DNA from: Pilaira anomala
Lineage: Eukaryota > Mucoromycota > Mucoromycetes > Mucorales > Mucoraceae
Direction: 5' to 3'
Assembly (NCBI GenBank): GCA_025716855.1
Contig: JAIXMQ010000005.1
Span: 761,560-825,559 of the forward strand
Length of the DNA stretch: 64,000 nucleotides
In this document: one piece after another, positions 46,671 through 58,825 of the stretch
How the letters are laid out: the number at the start of each line of letters is the position of its first letter
Position numbering within the stretch: the first letter of the stretch is position 1
Position numbers and translations under genes: made by a program
Notes under the pieces: model-generated
Databases searched by the model: none
What the model was told of the DNA's origin: nothing
What the model saw: only the letters and a program-made list of their open reading frames with translations

Positions 46671-48791
46671 TTAAAGAGCAAAGAATTGTTCTCCATTCTT
46701 TTCCATTCTCTTTGAGTTAAATCTGACACGTAAGTCATAAATTAAGTCATTCCATTCTCTCCATAACGAGTGTTTACCGAAAATCACAAATAACCAAATA
46801 CCTTGCGTACTCACTAAAGTTTCTGCTGCCATCATAAAGCCATAAGGTGGTAAATGATCTCGAATAATATACACACAACTATTTTGATGTCCACCAGGTG
46901 ATAACATACATTCTAACCAATGATTTGTAATACTTCTATCTTTTTCAAAGCTAACAACACGATGAATTTGAGTAAAATAGAAAATCCAATAAAACACTAC
47001 TGTTCCACATGCAAGGAAAGCAAGTAAAAGAGCACGCCATTGAATTTGTACGGCTGTAATTACGTGTTTGTGTGTACGAGCGGGTGAAGGGTTTGTCATA
47101 GAACCGCGAGACATGGATTGAGACATATCAGATTGAATACCTTCTTGGAATGCAATCTTTGCGATATAGAAAAAGGTAGAGATATGGATGATGAAAGCTG
47201 GACATACAACGGCTGCCATAGGATAAAAGAAAATTTCGAAAATATGGTCCACTGAAATAAGACATAAATTTGCAAATTCAAACTTGATTTGTTGGAGACC
47301 CAAAGAAACTGCCATGATCACAGCTGGATAACCCCAACACAAGACATTTAAGATACCATATCGATGTGTAAAGAAATTAGAATTCCATACAGTATGTAAA
47401 TGAAGATTCATGATCAGTGCGGCACTCCAGCAACATGTAGAAAGGGATGAGAAAATTAAAATGGCACCTACATATAGAAACGTTGTAAGAATATAAACCA
47501 AAAAAAAAAGGGGGGGGGGAGTAAAGAGCCCTTTTTTAGTATAAAGGGTTTTACATGTTTGTATATCTATTTACCTTGTACTGCACACTTTGCGCTATTC
47601 TTTTGTGTACTCACCTCAACTGCATTAGCACATTGAAGCTTTTGTGGGTTACCAATTGAGAAGTAAACAACCATACTGAATAAAAAGATACTTGCTGATA
47701 CGTTTAAAATAAGTAAAGAAGGATGTCTTCTTTTATCGGGAAGAATTAAATAACTAACAAGCATGAAGAAAGATACAATGGATGAAATAAATCGAAGAAT
47801 ATCAGTGGCCAAGAAACCATTCTGAGCCCATCCTTCAGGATAAAACTATATAGGAAAGATGTTCAGACATTTAATTTTTTTTTTTTAATATCATTTAATA
47901 TTATACTTTACGTAATTTTGAGCTGGACAAGGGATGCAGCAACCAGCGCGGCAATAGATATCACTTGTAGTGGCAGGGCTACCTATCTTTGCAACAGGAT
48001 CTTTCAAGAAGGGCGCAGGACATTCCGCCATAACAAATCCAGGTGTAACGGCTGATAAGTTATAGTATGCATTAGGATTATCAATTTGAGGTGCAACAGC
48101 ATTACAACTGGCATCTGATGAAAGGGGCTGTCCAGTAAGAGGAGATTTTTTATTACAGTCTGGTAAAACACCCTTGCCAGTCAATATAAAGATATTCTTG
48201 CATTGATATTCTACATCATGACAAGCAGACTGACATCCCATTGTAGGTGCTTTTTATATTTTTATCAGTACTTTGTTTTTATATATGATATATATATATT
48301 TTACCTGCTCCATTCTCTCCACATTTAGGATAAGCAAGTGAACAAGAATAACGATAATACGCATCAACACAAGAAGGTGCTACTGTTCCAAGTAAACGAC
48401 TCATATTCACAAGTGGTCCAAGTTGTTTTTCGATCATAGCAACTGGAGCGCCTTTAGTAAAAACAGAGTAATTGACGAAACCCTAAAAAAATTTATAGAT
48501 AAATATTTTGTTTTAACAATATGTGCTTCGGATTTTTTTTTTTTTTTTTACTAACATGGCAGATACCATCTTCCGGATAAGTAGTACATAAGGCTATTCA
48601 AAATTGTCAGTATTGTTTCATTCATTGATTCCCCCGAGAGAGAGAGGAAATGACTTACTAGGAGGAGGACGAGGACTAGTATTATTTGATGGAATAGCAG
48701 GTGGTTCCGTTGATGTTTGGTTTTGAGCAATGGTTAAGCCGAATAAGGTAAATAACCCAATACGAAGTCCATTTTTAGTAAATAGCTTCAT
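46671..48791 (-). CDS. Frizzled/Smoothened-like seven-TM receptor
   Basis: Six exons on the minus strand: 48791-48659, 48593-48556, 48482-48305, 48249-47912, 47845-47575, 47467-46671; phases agree, 584 residues. A signal-like N-terminus and a Pro/Ser spacer lead to a cysteine-rich extracellular region (TYPEDGICHGFVNYSVF, SCVDAYYRYSCSLAYPKC, GCQSACHDVEYQCKNIF, AGCCIPCPAQN). FYPEGWAQNGFLATD opens a seven-helix block: IVSFFMLVSYLIL, ILNVSASIFLFSMVVYF, FSSLSTCCWSAALIMNLHL, VLCWGYPAVIMAVSLGL, VVCPAFIIHISTFFYIA, ALLLAFLACGTVVFYWIF, and AAETLVSTQGIWLFVIF. Right after TM7 stands GKHSLWREW, comparable to the KTxxxW motif of animal Frizzleds. Such Frizzled-like GPCRs are known from early-diverging fungi; ligand and pathway are unknown since Wnt is absent from fungi. 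Confidence 0.85.
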
Positions 48792-50409
48792 CTTTTTTTT
48801 TTTTTAATGGTTTGCTAGAATACCCTTTTTTTTAAAAAAAAGCAAGATTTAGTTACAAAAAAATGAAAAATGTGAAAAAAAGGTACAAAACAAGAAAAAA
48901 AAAGAAACAAAAATATCTATGGTTTTAAATACTTGATGTATAAAAAAAGGCGGTACTATCTCTCAAACCACCCCTTGACTATATTGTTCAAGTTAGTTAT
49001 ACTAGCATACTTTTCTTACAAGTAAAACCTTAAATATGTAATAGACAAAACACAGACGTGTGTGTTTTTTTTACTCTCTCTTGGCCTTTCTCCTCTTTTG
49101 TTTAACCCCTCTCCTTCTTGACCCTGTTTTTTATTCTGATGCTCCTTTTGTGTGCCCTTTTTTCTAGATGGTTTCAGAATACTCTAGCAAATGTAGTCTC
49201 TTTGACAAAAAAAAAATATATTTATATATAAAGGAGGCTTTTTTTATTTATTTAGTTTATTACTGCCTTAGAAAAAAATTATCTTTTCTCTGTAGTCCTA
49301 CATTCTTACAGAGATTCGCATAAATTATACGTACTTGAGTACTGTATATCAAGTGCAAGTATACAAATGCATCTCAAAATGAAACAAACCTCGTACTAAA
49401 CTAAATATTATACACGATAGTTGGTGATATATATGCCAACCTACTTAAGATAGACGCATGTTTTTTATACCTGTAAAAAAAAATATTAAAAATTTTTAAC
49501 GCTCAATTGAACATTTATATCTTTAATCTTAAAAAAAAAAGACCTTCAAATTATATAATATATATAGTACACTACTAGCCACCGCAGTAATCCAAGATCT
49601 TTCTTATTTACAAAGAGAGCGAGCAAAATATTTGTATGTAATCTCGTTTTATGGGTTCCTTTTTTCAGACTCAATTAAAATTGATGTATGTACACCTTTT
49701 GCCAAAATGATGTCGCAAAAAAAAAATCACTTTTAAAAAAAAAAGAGAGTCTCCCACGGGAAGTCAGGGAAAAGAGTAGTAAAAAAAAAGGTAGTAAAAT
49801 CACGGATGACTTTTATCCGGATTTATAAAGAGTATCACCAGGCACATTGTCACGTGAATAAGGTTTTTTAACTTTTGCATGAAATACACCATTACATCAA
49901 TTTTTTTTTCATATGGCATACAGGCAGGTTTTTTTTTTTCTCATACGCTTTTTTTTTTTTCATTATAAATAATCTTTTTTTTATTTTGTTCTTTTCTTTC
50001 ACTTTCTTCTTTTTACATATATTCCTTCCTTACCGCTCCATTTTTAATCTCTTCTTTTGCCACACTCCTTATATCTAGAGAAGAGATTGTTCCAAGAAAA
50101 AAAAGACCTGCATAAAACATACTGTTATCAATAGTAAGTCTAATAATTTTATCAAAAAACAAATGATTCATTTTGTCTAATAAATCTCAAATAGAAAATG
50201 ACCCTTTTTTCTTTTTTGTCCAAATTACAAGTGAAAAAAGAACAAGTTACCTGTTTTTTTGTTAAAAAAACAAGTATTATACTAGTCTTTTCTTTAAAAA
50301 AAAACTGTTAAGTATTTTGGTGGCTAGTTGGATAAAATTGATCCGTGATTTTAATACCCCCTTTTTTATTACTCTTTTACCCAGCACCAAAAATAACTCG
50401 TTACTGATT
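48792..50409. other. Intergenic, A/T-rich, no gene seen
   Basis: About 1.6 kb upstream of the Frizzled-like gene. It consists of A/T runs and T-rich leader-like sequence. No ORF has family features; the plus-strand frame at 49875-50078 is Phe-rich translation of poly-T. Confidence 0.5.
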
Positions 50410-50888
50410 ATGTTTAAAATTATTCCTAAACGCAAATCTAAAAAAAAAAACAAGAAACCTACTCCAGAGGAAAAAGCGAGAGCCAAAAAAGCAAAACTCG
50501 AACGTGAGAGACTCCACGCTGCAGATGATTACGCTAGAGCACGAAACATTCAGTCGTATGATCCTGATATACCGATGTGACTAGTATTGGCCTTGTAACT
50601 AGTAGAGAATGGCTTTTACAAGATGCTAAGGAAGCTGAAGCAGAACTTGCTGCTATGATTCCTTCTTCAGGCGTGGCTATCCTCGTAGAAGAAAGTGAAG
50701 ATGAGGCTATCCTCGAATAAATTGAAGACGTGTCTGTGCCTGAAGAAGCAGAAGACGGTGTTATTGAAAGTCCTTTTCAATTTGATGATGATACTGTAGA
50801 CGGAGGCGATGGTCTTTTTGACCATCAAGCTTATCAACAAGCGAACCAGGCTCAGGTGATAAACACTTGGGAAAGCATGATGAGCTAG
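50410..50888 (+). pseudogene. Broken transposon-type ORF, possibly N-terminal part of a KDZ-like element protein
   Basis: An ATG opens a very basic start (KIIPKRKSKKKNKKPTPEEK), then ARARNIQSYDPDIP, where the frame shifts by one into SIGLVTSREWLLQDAKEAEA and IPSSGVAILVEES. One in-frame stop (about 50718) follows, after which the frame continues acidic (FQFDDDTVDGGDGLFDHQAY) to a stop at 50886-50888. One frameshift plus one stop in an otherwise continuous reading frame means a recently dead gene. The style (basic start, acidic spacer) recalls N-termini of transposon proteins such as KDZ families, but I cannot confirm it. Confidence 0.5.
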
Positions 50889-51009
50889 CCGTTCCTTTTT
50901 ATTTGGTAAAAGCTTTTATCCAATAATCATCTTACCCTGTGGTGAAATAAGGGGGTAAAAAAAAAGACGCGTAGCATCACACTTTTTCGTGTCTTTTTCA
51001 AACCACAAA

Positions 51010-51736
51010 ATGTCAGAAAGAACACCATTGTGGTAAGTAACTGAACATTCGAATATTTCAATTACAGAAAAGCTGAAATTTTTAGTTTAGGGACACTAAA
51101 AAATGGTTGCTTGAAAATTACAAAACTGATAATGGGTTACCTCAGTTTTTTAGACAAGGCGCACGTACTTTTAAAATGAAACAAATTGCAGAGGAGGACT
51201 ATGTATATGCAGTAAACGAAGCTACAAAAGACAATATTAATTTGGACTTTCAAATATGGGCAAGAAATATGGAGTTAAATTAATACCTAAAAAATATATA
51301 TATATCGTTTGGTGTCCAATCCCGAATGTCACCAACAGAACCCCAATCAAGAAGCATAAATGCAATGTAATAAGATAGTATTGTTTACCATTCAATAATT
51401 ATATTTACTTTCATCTTTCTTTGTAGTTTATATCCTATGATACAACTTATATTGACGGATACAGAGAATCCTTTGGAACCATTGTTGGCCGATATGTAAG
51501 AAGTTACAAACCCAAGGATAGCAGAAGCAACTATTTTAAGGCGTAAGAATTGTTTTCTAAATATCAAATTTCACTTACTGATACGATTAGTTTACAGATT
51601 AGGCATGAATAACGTTATGGACACTTCGGATAATTCGGAAGGGTCTTATCTTGCTCAACTTGATGACGCTTTAGAATTCCCACATAAGACACATGAAGAC
51701 AAAGACCAGAAAAGGACCTGGTTATTAAAATATTAG
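51010..51736 (+). CDS. Small orphan gene, spliced model
   Basis: The model is 51010-51032, 51091-51202, 51265-51366, 51427-51542, 51598-51736; all introns are GT..AG and all phases agree, giving 163 residues. It reads MSERTPLWDTKKWLLENYK, LPQFFRQGARTFKMKQIAEE, KYGVKLIPKKYIYIVWCPIP, FISYDTTYIDGYRESFGTIV and ends KRTWLLKY. The second intron (51203-51264) has a poor acceptor; without it the frame stops at 51283. The order FRQGARTFK then VWCPIPN then GRYVRSYKPKDSRSNY recalls transposon-linked DNA-binding segments, but no family is recognised. It follows the dead ORF at 50410-50888 and might belong to the same former element. Confidence 0.4.
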
Positions 51737-51900
51737 TGAAATCCAGAATAATTTCAAAAAAAAATGCTATTATTAAGCTTCCTAATGTTTATACCTAAAA
51801 GACAGGCAGACTTAACATGAACAGTTCACCTATTAAACCTGATTATTAATAAATTAATTAATGATCATTTTTTACCAATAAAATAACAAATGTACATATC

Positions 51901-52122
51901 TTAATTTTCTAAATAAACAGCACAGTTGCCAATGTGAATCTTATAAACATAATCACCACAACCTGAGTTTTCCCAACAATTGCAAATGCAATAGTCCCAA
52001 AATTCATTTACTTAAAGTAATTAGTATACATGCCATCTATCTTTTCTTAAATTTTGAGAGTTTACCTGCAAATAAATAAGCCAAATGAAATAAATCGCCA
52101 CAAGAGATTTTCGATACGAAAG
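51901..52122 (-). pseudogene. 3' end of a small cysteine-rich (secreted-type) protein gene, possibly broken
   Basis: Two minus-strand exons, 52122-52066 and 52010-51901, joined by GTAAAC..TTAAG, read SKISCGDLFHLAYLFAVNEF, then WDYCICNCWENSGCGDYVYK and IHIGNCAVYLEN before a stop. Seven cysteines in under 60 residues and the small size resemble secreted LysM-like or effector-type proteins. An upstream exon-like stretch ending at about 52201 has no start in the matching frame, so the 5' part is lost or mis-modelled. The family is not identified. Confidence 0.35.
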
Positions 52123-52350
52123 CTAATATAAAATTAATTAACAACAGTTTATATGAGAGAAAACACAATGTAGCAAAGGATTATAACAAACAACTTACAG
52201 CAATATAAATGATAACTAGGGCTTCTTTTCTTTCGACAATCAAATTTGAAAAGTAGACAATATTAGAATATTTATCTCTCCCCACCCCCTCTCTATTTGC
52301 ATTTTTTTTTTAAAAAAAATATATACCTTACATGTACGCGTGCGCACTGC

Positions 52351-52400
<50 letters not shown>
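52351..52400. repeat. T14-A36 snap-back homopolymer
   Basis: Fourteen T are followed without a spacer by 36 A, forming a perfect inverted repeat of 14 bp. It lies in the 3' flank of the O-mannosyltransferase gene. Length may vary or be a sequencing artefact. Confidence 0.75.
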
Positions 52401-52404
<4 letters not shown>

Positions 52405-52542
52405 AAAAATTAATAAGGGGGAAACCTTCTCAATAATTTAAAAAAGATATTATATTTATTATAAGGACCAATTTGAAAAAAGTAAATAAATGTGTTATTT
52501 AATTGACAGAAAATGATAGTTATGTATATCCGACAATTCAAA

Positions 52543-55521
52543 TTACTGTTCATTTTCTACTTTTTCTGCACCTTCTATAATTTCAGATGATTTTGAGTCT
52601 TCATTATTGAAATCAGCAAACGTAGTTGTTTGTTCGTTCATAGACTTTGAATCGAACCTATACGTTACTGTCAATAATAGGATTTAGAGTATATAACTTT
52701 CTATAAACTTACATTTTACAATTAAAGTCCCAATTCGGACGCCAGGTTGCACTAGAGCAGTTGGTACTAGTCCAAGGCTCACCATAAGTGATAGGAACAA
52801 AGATATTGTATATATAAATAACAGTCATGATACATAAAACAAGGAGAGACCATTGAATGGGACGGCGTAAAGAAGATGTTAATAAGTCAAAGAATATACC
52901 CACCACAAGTGTTGCCATATAAAGTGAGGGCATATAATGGTGAAGAAACAACTGTCTTCCCATTAAATTAAAAGGGAAATAATGGAGTCCCCAAGAGACA
53001 AAAAATAATCCGATCGCACCATCGTATTTGTTCCAACGTGCGCTATTAAAAAGGGCAATTTTACGTTTCGAAAGTAACAAGATAACACATTTTAATGCAG
53101 CATATGTGATGATACATGCAGTAGATAACCAAAAGACAACTGGATTACCAAGTAAGTAAATCTTTCGATGATCCTTTGACCAAAAACTGATACCGCGACG
53201 AAGCACAGGCCAATCCTACATAAAAATATGTGTAATTTTAAAATCGACTTAATTTTTTTTTTTTTTTTTTTTGTACTTGATTTTACCTTTGGTCTAGATG
53301 CATACGTATGAGTTGATGACAGCCCTTGATTCACTCGCCACATTACCTTATTTAATTCTAGGAACTTGCTAAGGAAACCCTTTGGTTTATAAGAGACACT
53401 TTCTGCTTCTTCGGGCACTATGTAAATAATTGAATTAGATTTTTTTTTAAAAAAAAATAAACCTGCTATTGAAGCTTACAAAAGTCATTTTCTGATGTTT
53501 CAATTTGCCAAATAGTATTTGGGATTTTTGCATCTTTCATACAAGTAACTTCTTGCTGCTTGAAACCCCAATCAGGTAATTTATATTTTCTAGAAAACAA
53601 TGCACAGTTTTGAGTGACAGATATCAATCTAAATTGTGATTGACGAGCTCTTAAACGACTTTTAGAAACTGGGTCAGGTCCGTCTATAATCTCAACTCGC
53701 CAATTATCATTTGCATCTCCTTCAAATCCTTCAAATCCATAACCACTATTTTTTTTTAAACATTTTAATATTTACAGTAGTTCTATATTATTATTTTTAT
53801 ATTCTCTATTACCTAACTTCATATTGATACTTTTGGTCGTTTGTCATAGGTCGAACATCATGTGTATGGAGTCTTCTTTTGCTGACAAAATGTGTCAGTC
53901 GAACAATATCACCGTGTCGAACATATTCTAACGATCGAACGTCATCCGTGTCTGCTTTATTTATTACCCATTGATTGTTATTGTCTACGTGGGCATATAA
54001 AGTTACTTGCTGCTCTAAAAATGTAACGTTTTGCATGAGTATAAATTATATTTATTCTTTTGCTTTTACGCCGCTTACGTTTACTTCCTCCTGGATATCC
54101 ATGGTCATGAGAATGAAGATAACCACCACTAGTTCCCATATGACGAATATCAAGTTTAGATCCATAGGCAATATCTAAGTATATAAAATAAATAGGGATT
54201 AACTCATACATTAAAGACGAAACGAAACAAAAAGAGCATTAACTTACCAGCAGGTGTAGTTTTAGCAAATTTGACGCCTTCTAAAGTAGTTTGAAATTCA
54301 GGTGACATAAAATTTGTGCCTGATCCTGTTTCAGGAAGCATACTAAAGTGGATTTGAAAACAAGCAAGGTAGATGGCGCAGGGAATTACAATCAAACACA
54401 TGGCACGAGCAATAAAATGATAGATAAATACGCGCTGGAAAGAGTATTAATATGTGAGAAAAATAAAAAATTCTACTTGTCTACATTCTTACCACTTCAA
54501 CGCTACGATCTCCCCATAAATCCCATAATTCTTTTAATACCAGTATACCAATAGTTGCAATCGTAAATAAACCGACCCATTTACAGCTGACTGTGAGCCC
54601 TAACCCAACACCTGTCATGATAAGCCAAATCCACCACGAAGCTACAAACGGTTGATTACTATAGTTACGGAAATTGACCCACGTTAACAATGTGAATCCT
54701 GTAAAGAATAATAAAATAGAGTCCAATAAAATTAAACGATTATTGGTAACAAGGCCATTTTCTACATATTAAACAATCTTTTAGCACCCTTTTTTTTCAT
54801 GCAAAAAAAAATTTTTTTTTACCGTAACAGATCATAATCGCAGTTAATATAGCCGCTTTAACTGAGAATCCCGAATTACGAATGGTCCAATAGGACATAG
54901 GTACCAATAAAATACCATTCCAAGCACAAAATACACGAATAGGCACATAGGGTACATGCGATGACAGGTAATCCCTATACATGGTAGATATTAAATACAG
55001 ACTACAAGTATCTTGATAAGGGAATAGACTTACATTCCGATTTCTTTAAAATCAAATGAACCATTAAATCCAGCTACTTGAGCTGCCCAAGTGATCATGA
55101 TTTTTGCCAACTAATATTAAAAAAAAAAATTATGACATGTACGAATAATAGGGAGAGCTATCTTACAGGTGGATGAACATCCATAAAGAATTTCTTATTG
55201 ATATATTTACTAGCAAATCCACCAAAGTGTACTTCCTAATATAATAACGTAAGTAAATTTTTTTATTATTATTAATAACATAAGCTCATTTACGTCAAAA
55301 ACTACAGATGTCGGTTGTGAAATTTTCCAAAGTCGAATATAACAAGCCCATATAGTTAAAAGAATAGTAATAAGCCAGTCGTTTCTTTGTTGTGTCTTTT
55401 TGACCTTATCGTTCAATATTAACTGAGGTTCCTGCTCATTCAAGTCAGGAGCGACAGGTCCTTTTCGACGTTGCCTAAGTTGATTTTTATTAGAGACTGA
55501 GGCTCCGGTTGACGAACTCAT
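52543..55521 (-). CDS. Protein O-mannosyltransferase, PMT1/PMT2 type
   Basis: Twelve exons: 55521-55294, 55235-55167, 55110-55034, 54974-54823, 54761-54493, 54434-54248, 54174-54079, 54014-53813, 53745-53480, 53417-53287, 53215-52713, 52657-52543; phases agree, 764 residues. It is an ER multi-span glycosyltransferase (GT39) that moves mannose from dolichol-phosphate mannose to Ser/Thr. The catalytic Asp-Glu (76-77, VVFDEVHFGGF) stands in the first lumenal loop, as in yeast Pmt1. Further marks are DVHPPLAKIMITW, VSCKWVGLF, the large lumenal MIR region (GGYLHSHDHGYPGGSKQQQV, VRHGDIVRLTH, RLHTHDVRP, YGFEGFEGDANDNW) and the late TM block (YLLGNPVVFWLS, HHYMPSLYMATLV). I place it nearer PMT1 than PMT4, not certain. 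Its likely clients include the Ser/Thr-rich chitinase. Confidence 0.93.
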
Positions 55522-55615
55522 ACTCTTATATTAAAAAAAGACACGAAAAAAGAAAATATAGAAACAGGTGCGGCTTTTTTTTTTTTATAGTAATTTACTG
55601 GGTCCTAATTTTTAT

Positions 55616-56775
55616 TTACAATTTCTTAAATTTGCCTTGAAGCCAAACACGGTACATTTTCAATTTACGTTGACGATTCACAATAAGCCTACGATCCACT
55701 GCATTTTGTTCAATTTCAAACAAGGGTTTTTCCTCATCTTTTCCCTTAAACATATCCGCAATTTCTTCTGACGTAAAGAAGTAGACGCGTGTACCATCAC
55801 CACGGATATAAAAGTTTTCCTTTAATAATCGATTCTTTTTAAATCTTAATTGTGCAAGATCATATCGTCCATAATCACGGAACAGAACTAACCCTCCAGG
55901 CTTTAACATCTGTTTTTTTAAAAAAAGTCTTTTTTAATATCACACATACCACGTATTGTATATATATATATATATACACTCTTACCTTGTAAATGTTCTT
56001 AACCGCTTGATCCCATTGTTCGGGTGCTAATGCAGATAACACGAAAATTAAAACAATCATATCTAAAGACTCTGGTTCAATTTCCTTTGGGATTTCAGGA
56101 CTAGAGAGATCCCAAACAAAGGCACAAGAGCGCTTTGGATCATACTTTTTGTTTCCTAATACTACATCTACTGCCGTCTTCGAATAATCTGCCGCATAGA
56201 CAAATAAATCCGGGTTTTGACTTTGTTCTAACAATGGATACATTGTGTTGCCTGCTCCACATCCAATCTCAAATACTCTCTTTTTACCTGCTGTTGCTTC
56301 ACTTGTTGAAAATAATTCAGGAAACTCTACTTTTAACCAGTTACGATCTTTGAAAAATCTATTCTCATTCTTTTGATAAAATTTGTTCCAGTATTCAGCT
56401 GGTTCTGCATAATATTGTTCTATATTTTCCCTCGACTTATAAGTACATGTAAATATATATATATATATATATACCTACCTTGTTCTTCTTTAGGAACTGG
56501 GTTTTCAAGTTGAACAGATACTTTTTCTTTGGCTAACTCTTCTTGCTCTTCATCCCAATCAGCATGATCCCTATTATTGACAGTTATTTTAGCTTTTCTT
56601 TTTTACCCCCTTTTTTTTTGAGTGAAAGGTTTGTATCATACCAAGCGTTTTGACTAAATACATCGTTCTCTTCTTTTAATACTCTAGAACCGAATTTAGA
56701 TGTTTCTTCTTCTTCTTCTTTTATATCGAGAACTGAAGAAGTTCTCTTCTTTCCTTTATCTACTACTTCCTCCAT
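55616..56775 (-). CDS. TRM140: METTL2/Trm140-type tRNA m3C methyltransferase
   Basis: Exons 56775-56642, 56570-56522 (or to 56479), 56435-55986, 55909-55616; with the short exon 2 the product is 308 residues. An acidic N-terminus leads to [46 protein letters not shown], the SAM-binding motif [42 protein letters not shown] and [13 protein letters not shown]. This is the family that makes 3-methylcytidine at position 32 of tRNA-Thr/Ser. Length suits the catalytic part alone, without the actin-binding extension of yeast Abp140. The exon 2/3 junction is odd: the natural donor after PVPKEEQ puts exon 3 out of frame, while a weaker donor (GTATCT at 56521) keeps it. Either a one-base frameshift or an unusual splice is present. 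Confidence 0.85.
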
Positions 56776-57366
56776 TGCAATAACAGGAAAATAAAAATAT
56801 GCAAAATAGAAACAAAAATTAAAAACGAAAAAAAGTAAACACAGTCTATGTAGTGGCTTGTTTTTTTTCTCCTTTTCCTTCTTGTTTACAAACATCTTTC
56901 GGAAACTGTTTCCGAGACAGAAAAGATTATCAAATAAATAATCTAATTTTTTAATAACACAATCTTGTAAACAATAAAGTCATTCAAGGCAGTTCAGGAG
57001 TAAAAAAAAAAAAAACGTTTCTAGGAAGTTTATTATAAAAGTAATATCGATTTTTTTTAAAGTTTGAAAAGAACAATAGAATAGCTCTTTTACTACTTTT
57101 TCATTAACAACACTTGCTCAAGAAACTCAGCTCTATTATAATCTTTATTTTTATTTAGTACGGAAAGTATTATTTTCTCGAATCGATACACGGAGAAGAT
57201 TATATATAGATTTCTTTTGTTGATCACACGAAAGAGGTTCCATTACATGCGAATAAAATGTGTGGTTACGTGTAACATGCTAAAATGAAGATTAATTTAA
57301 ACTTTCAAAAATCACAACAAACTTTCTTTTTCTTTCGCTCTTATATTTATTTTAACAAAAAAAACA
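56776..57366. promoter_or_regulatory. Divergent promoter region between METTL2 and the homeodomain gene
   Basis: 590 bp between two divergent start codons. It contains T-rich leader toward the homeodomain gene and A-rich runs. No specific site is identified. Confidence 0.4.
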
Positions 57367-58825
57367 ATGTATGCTTGTATCTGTAAGAATCATCATCACC
57401 ATGACAACGGTACTGATGAAAATATCAGCGAACTTCCTTTACAACTTTTCGACTCTACACGCTTCATTAACAATATAACAATGGCCATCAACCCACAAGA
57501 TATTATTCTCAACAGTAATGACTCTAATTCTTATTATCGTAGAAACCATTACTTTGAAAACACGTCACCAGATCCATCAGGATATTTTATGAAAACAGAA
57601 CAACAACAACAACCACTTTATTTAAATTTCAATGATAATATAATCAATGATACTCTTGATGATCTCATGTTTTCTATTCCTTGCCCTGAAGAGAGCTTTA
57701 GTAGTAGTAGCAGTATCTGTAGTTTACCTACTAGAAGATCTTCATCTACGGATGATACACCAGAACAACAAAACCAACCAGAACCCTTTTTACCACCCTC
57801 CGCAGCTATTTTACAATCCGAGTTAGATAAAAGCTCATTAGATTATTTCATCGCGAACAATTCTTTTATTGAAAGTATTCGTTCATCTATTCCTATAGAT
57901 CAGCAAAAATACATCAACTCGGGTGTCGCAAATTTGACGCCCATCTACTCTGCTGGTGTAACTGCCACTGAAAAAGTCGAAACATATGACTTGTCCCAAA
58001 AAGACACGAACCATTCATTTCTTCATCAGGATAATGATGCATACAATGATATGTTTGAAAAAAGTCGTGACCATTCTTTTTCCGTTGACCAAACTGAAAT
58101 AACAGAGGAAGAGGGAGAAGAGGACGATGATATAACCGTTGAAGAGCAACATAAAACGCGTGTAATTTCACTGATGATAAAACTAAAGCACTTAAATCGT
58201 AGTAGTCATACCGATCGTAACAAATACAACCATTTATCAAGTCTCTTGGAGGATATCAAACGCGACTATAATGTTGAGCTAAATCACGTGTTTAAATACG
58301 CGGATGCACCATCCACGGAAAATTTCGAACTACGCGAATTATACACGTCTATCTTCAAATCTTATGTAGAAGCCAAACTTAAAATTGATGACACAAAAAC
58401 TTGTAGCACTAACGTAACTAACAAAAAGAGAAAGGCTTGTGGCACGGAAAATGATTGTAGTACATCAGTACAACAACAAGGAAAAAAGAGTAGAAAGAAT
58501 TACAAGTCGGATGTAATTTTAATCCTAATGGACTGGTACTTGAAGCATAATGGTAAGATTCCTAACAGTAAAGATAGACAAGCACTATCAAAAGAAACTG
58601 GAAAATCAATGGCTCAAAGTAAGTTCTTTTTATTTCTAAAAAAAAAACGTTTTAAAGAGTCTAACGCATTGCTTATTTTTTTAAGTTTCTACTTGGTTTC
58701 AAAATGCTAAGCGAAGATATAAAGAGAAATTGGAATTATACCAGTCTTTATCGTCAAAATACCCAAAAATAGTTTATGATACCCGTTCTCTCAGAAAATA
58801 TTTAGTATCAAACAAATCTTCCTAA
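57367..58825 (+). CDS. Homeodomain transcription factor
   Basis: Two exons, 57367-58618 and 58686-58825, 463 residues. Residues about 360-430 form a homeodomain: KSDVILILMDWYLKHNGKIP, then a second helix QALSKETGKSMAQ, and the recognition helix ISTWFQNAKRRYKEKL (WFQNAKRR at about 421-428). The intron splits the recognition helix, as in many fungal homeobox genes. Basic stretches on both sides (KKRKACG, GKKSRKN) give nuclear signals. The N-terminal 250 residues are low complexity, with His and Gln runs and a Ser-rich, acidic section. ATG 57481 is a possible alternative start. Whether it controls mating or development cannot be told; no HMG sexP/sexM gene is present here. Confidence 0.87.

Noticed and set aside
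49875..50078. Plus-strand frame with many Phe
   Set aside because: Homopolymer artefact in T-rich DNA.
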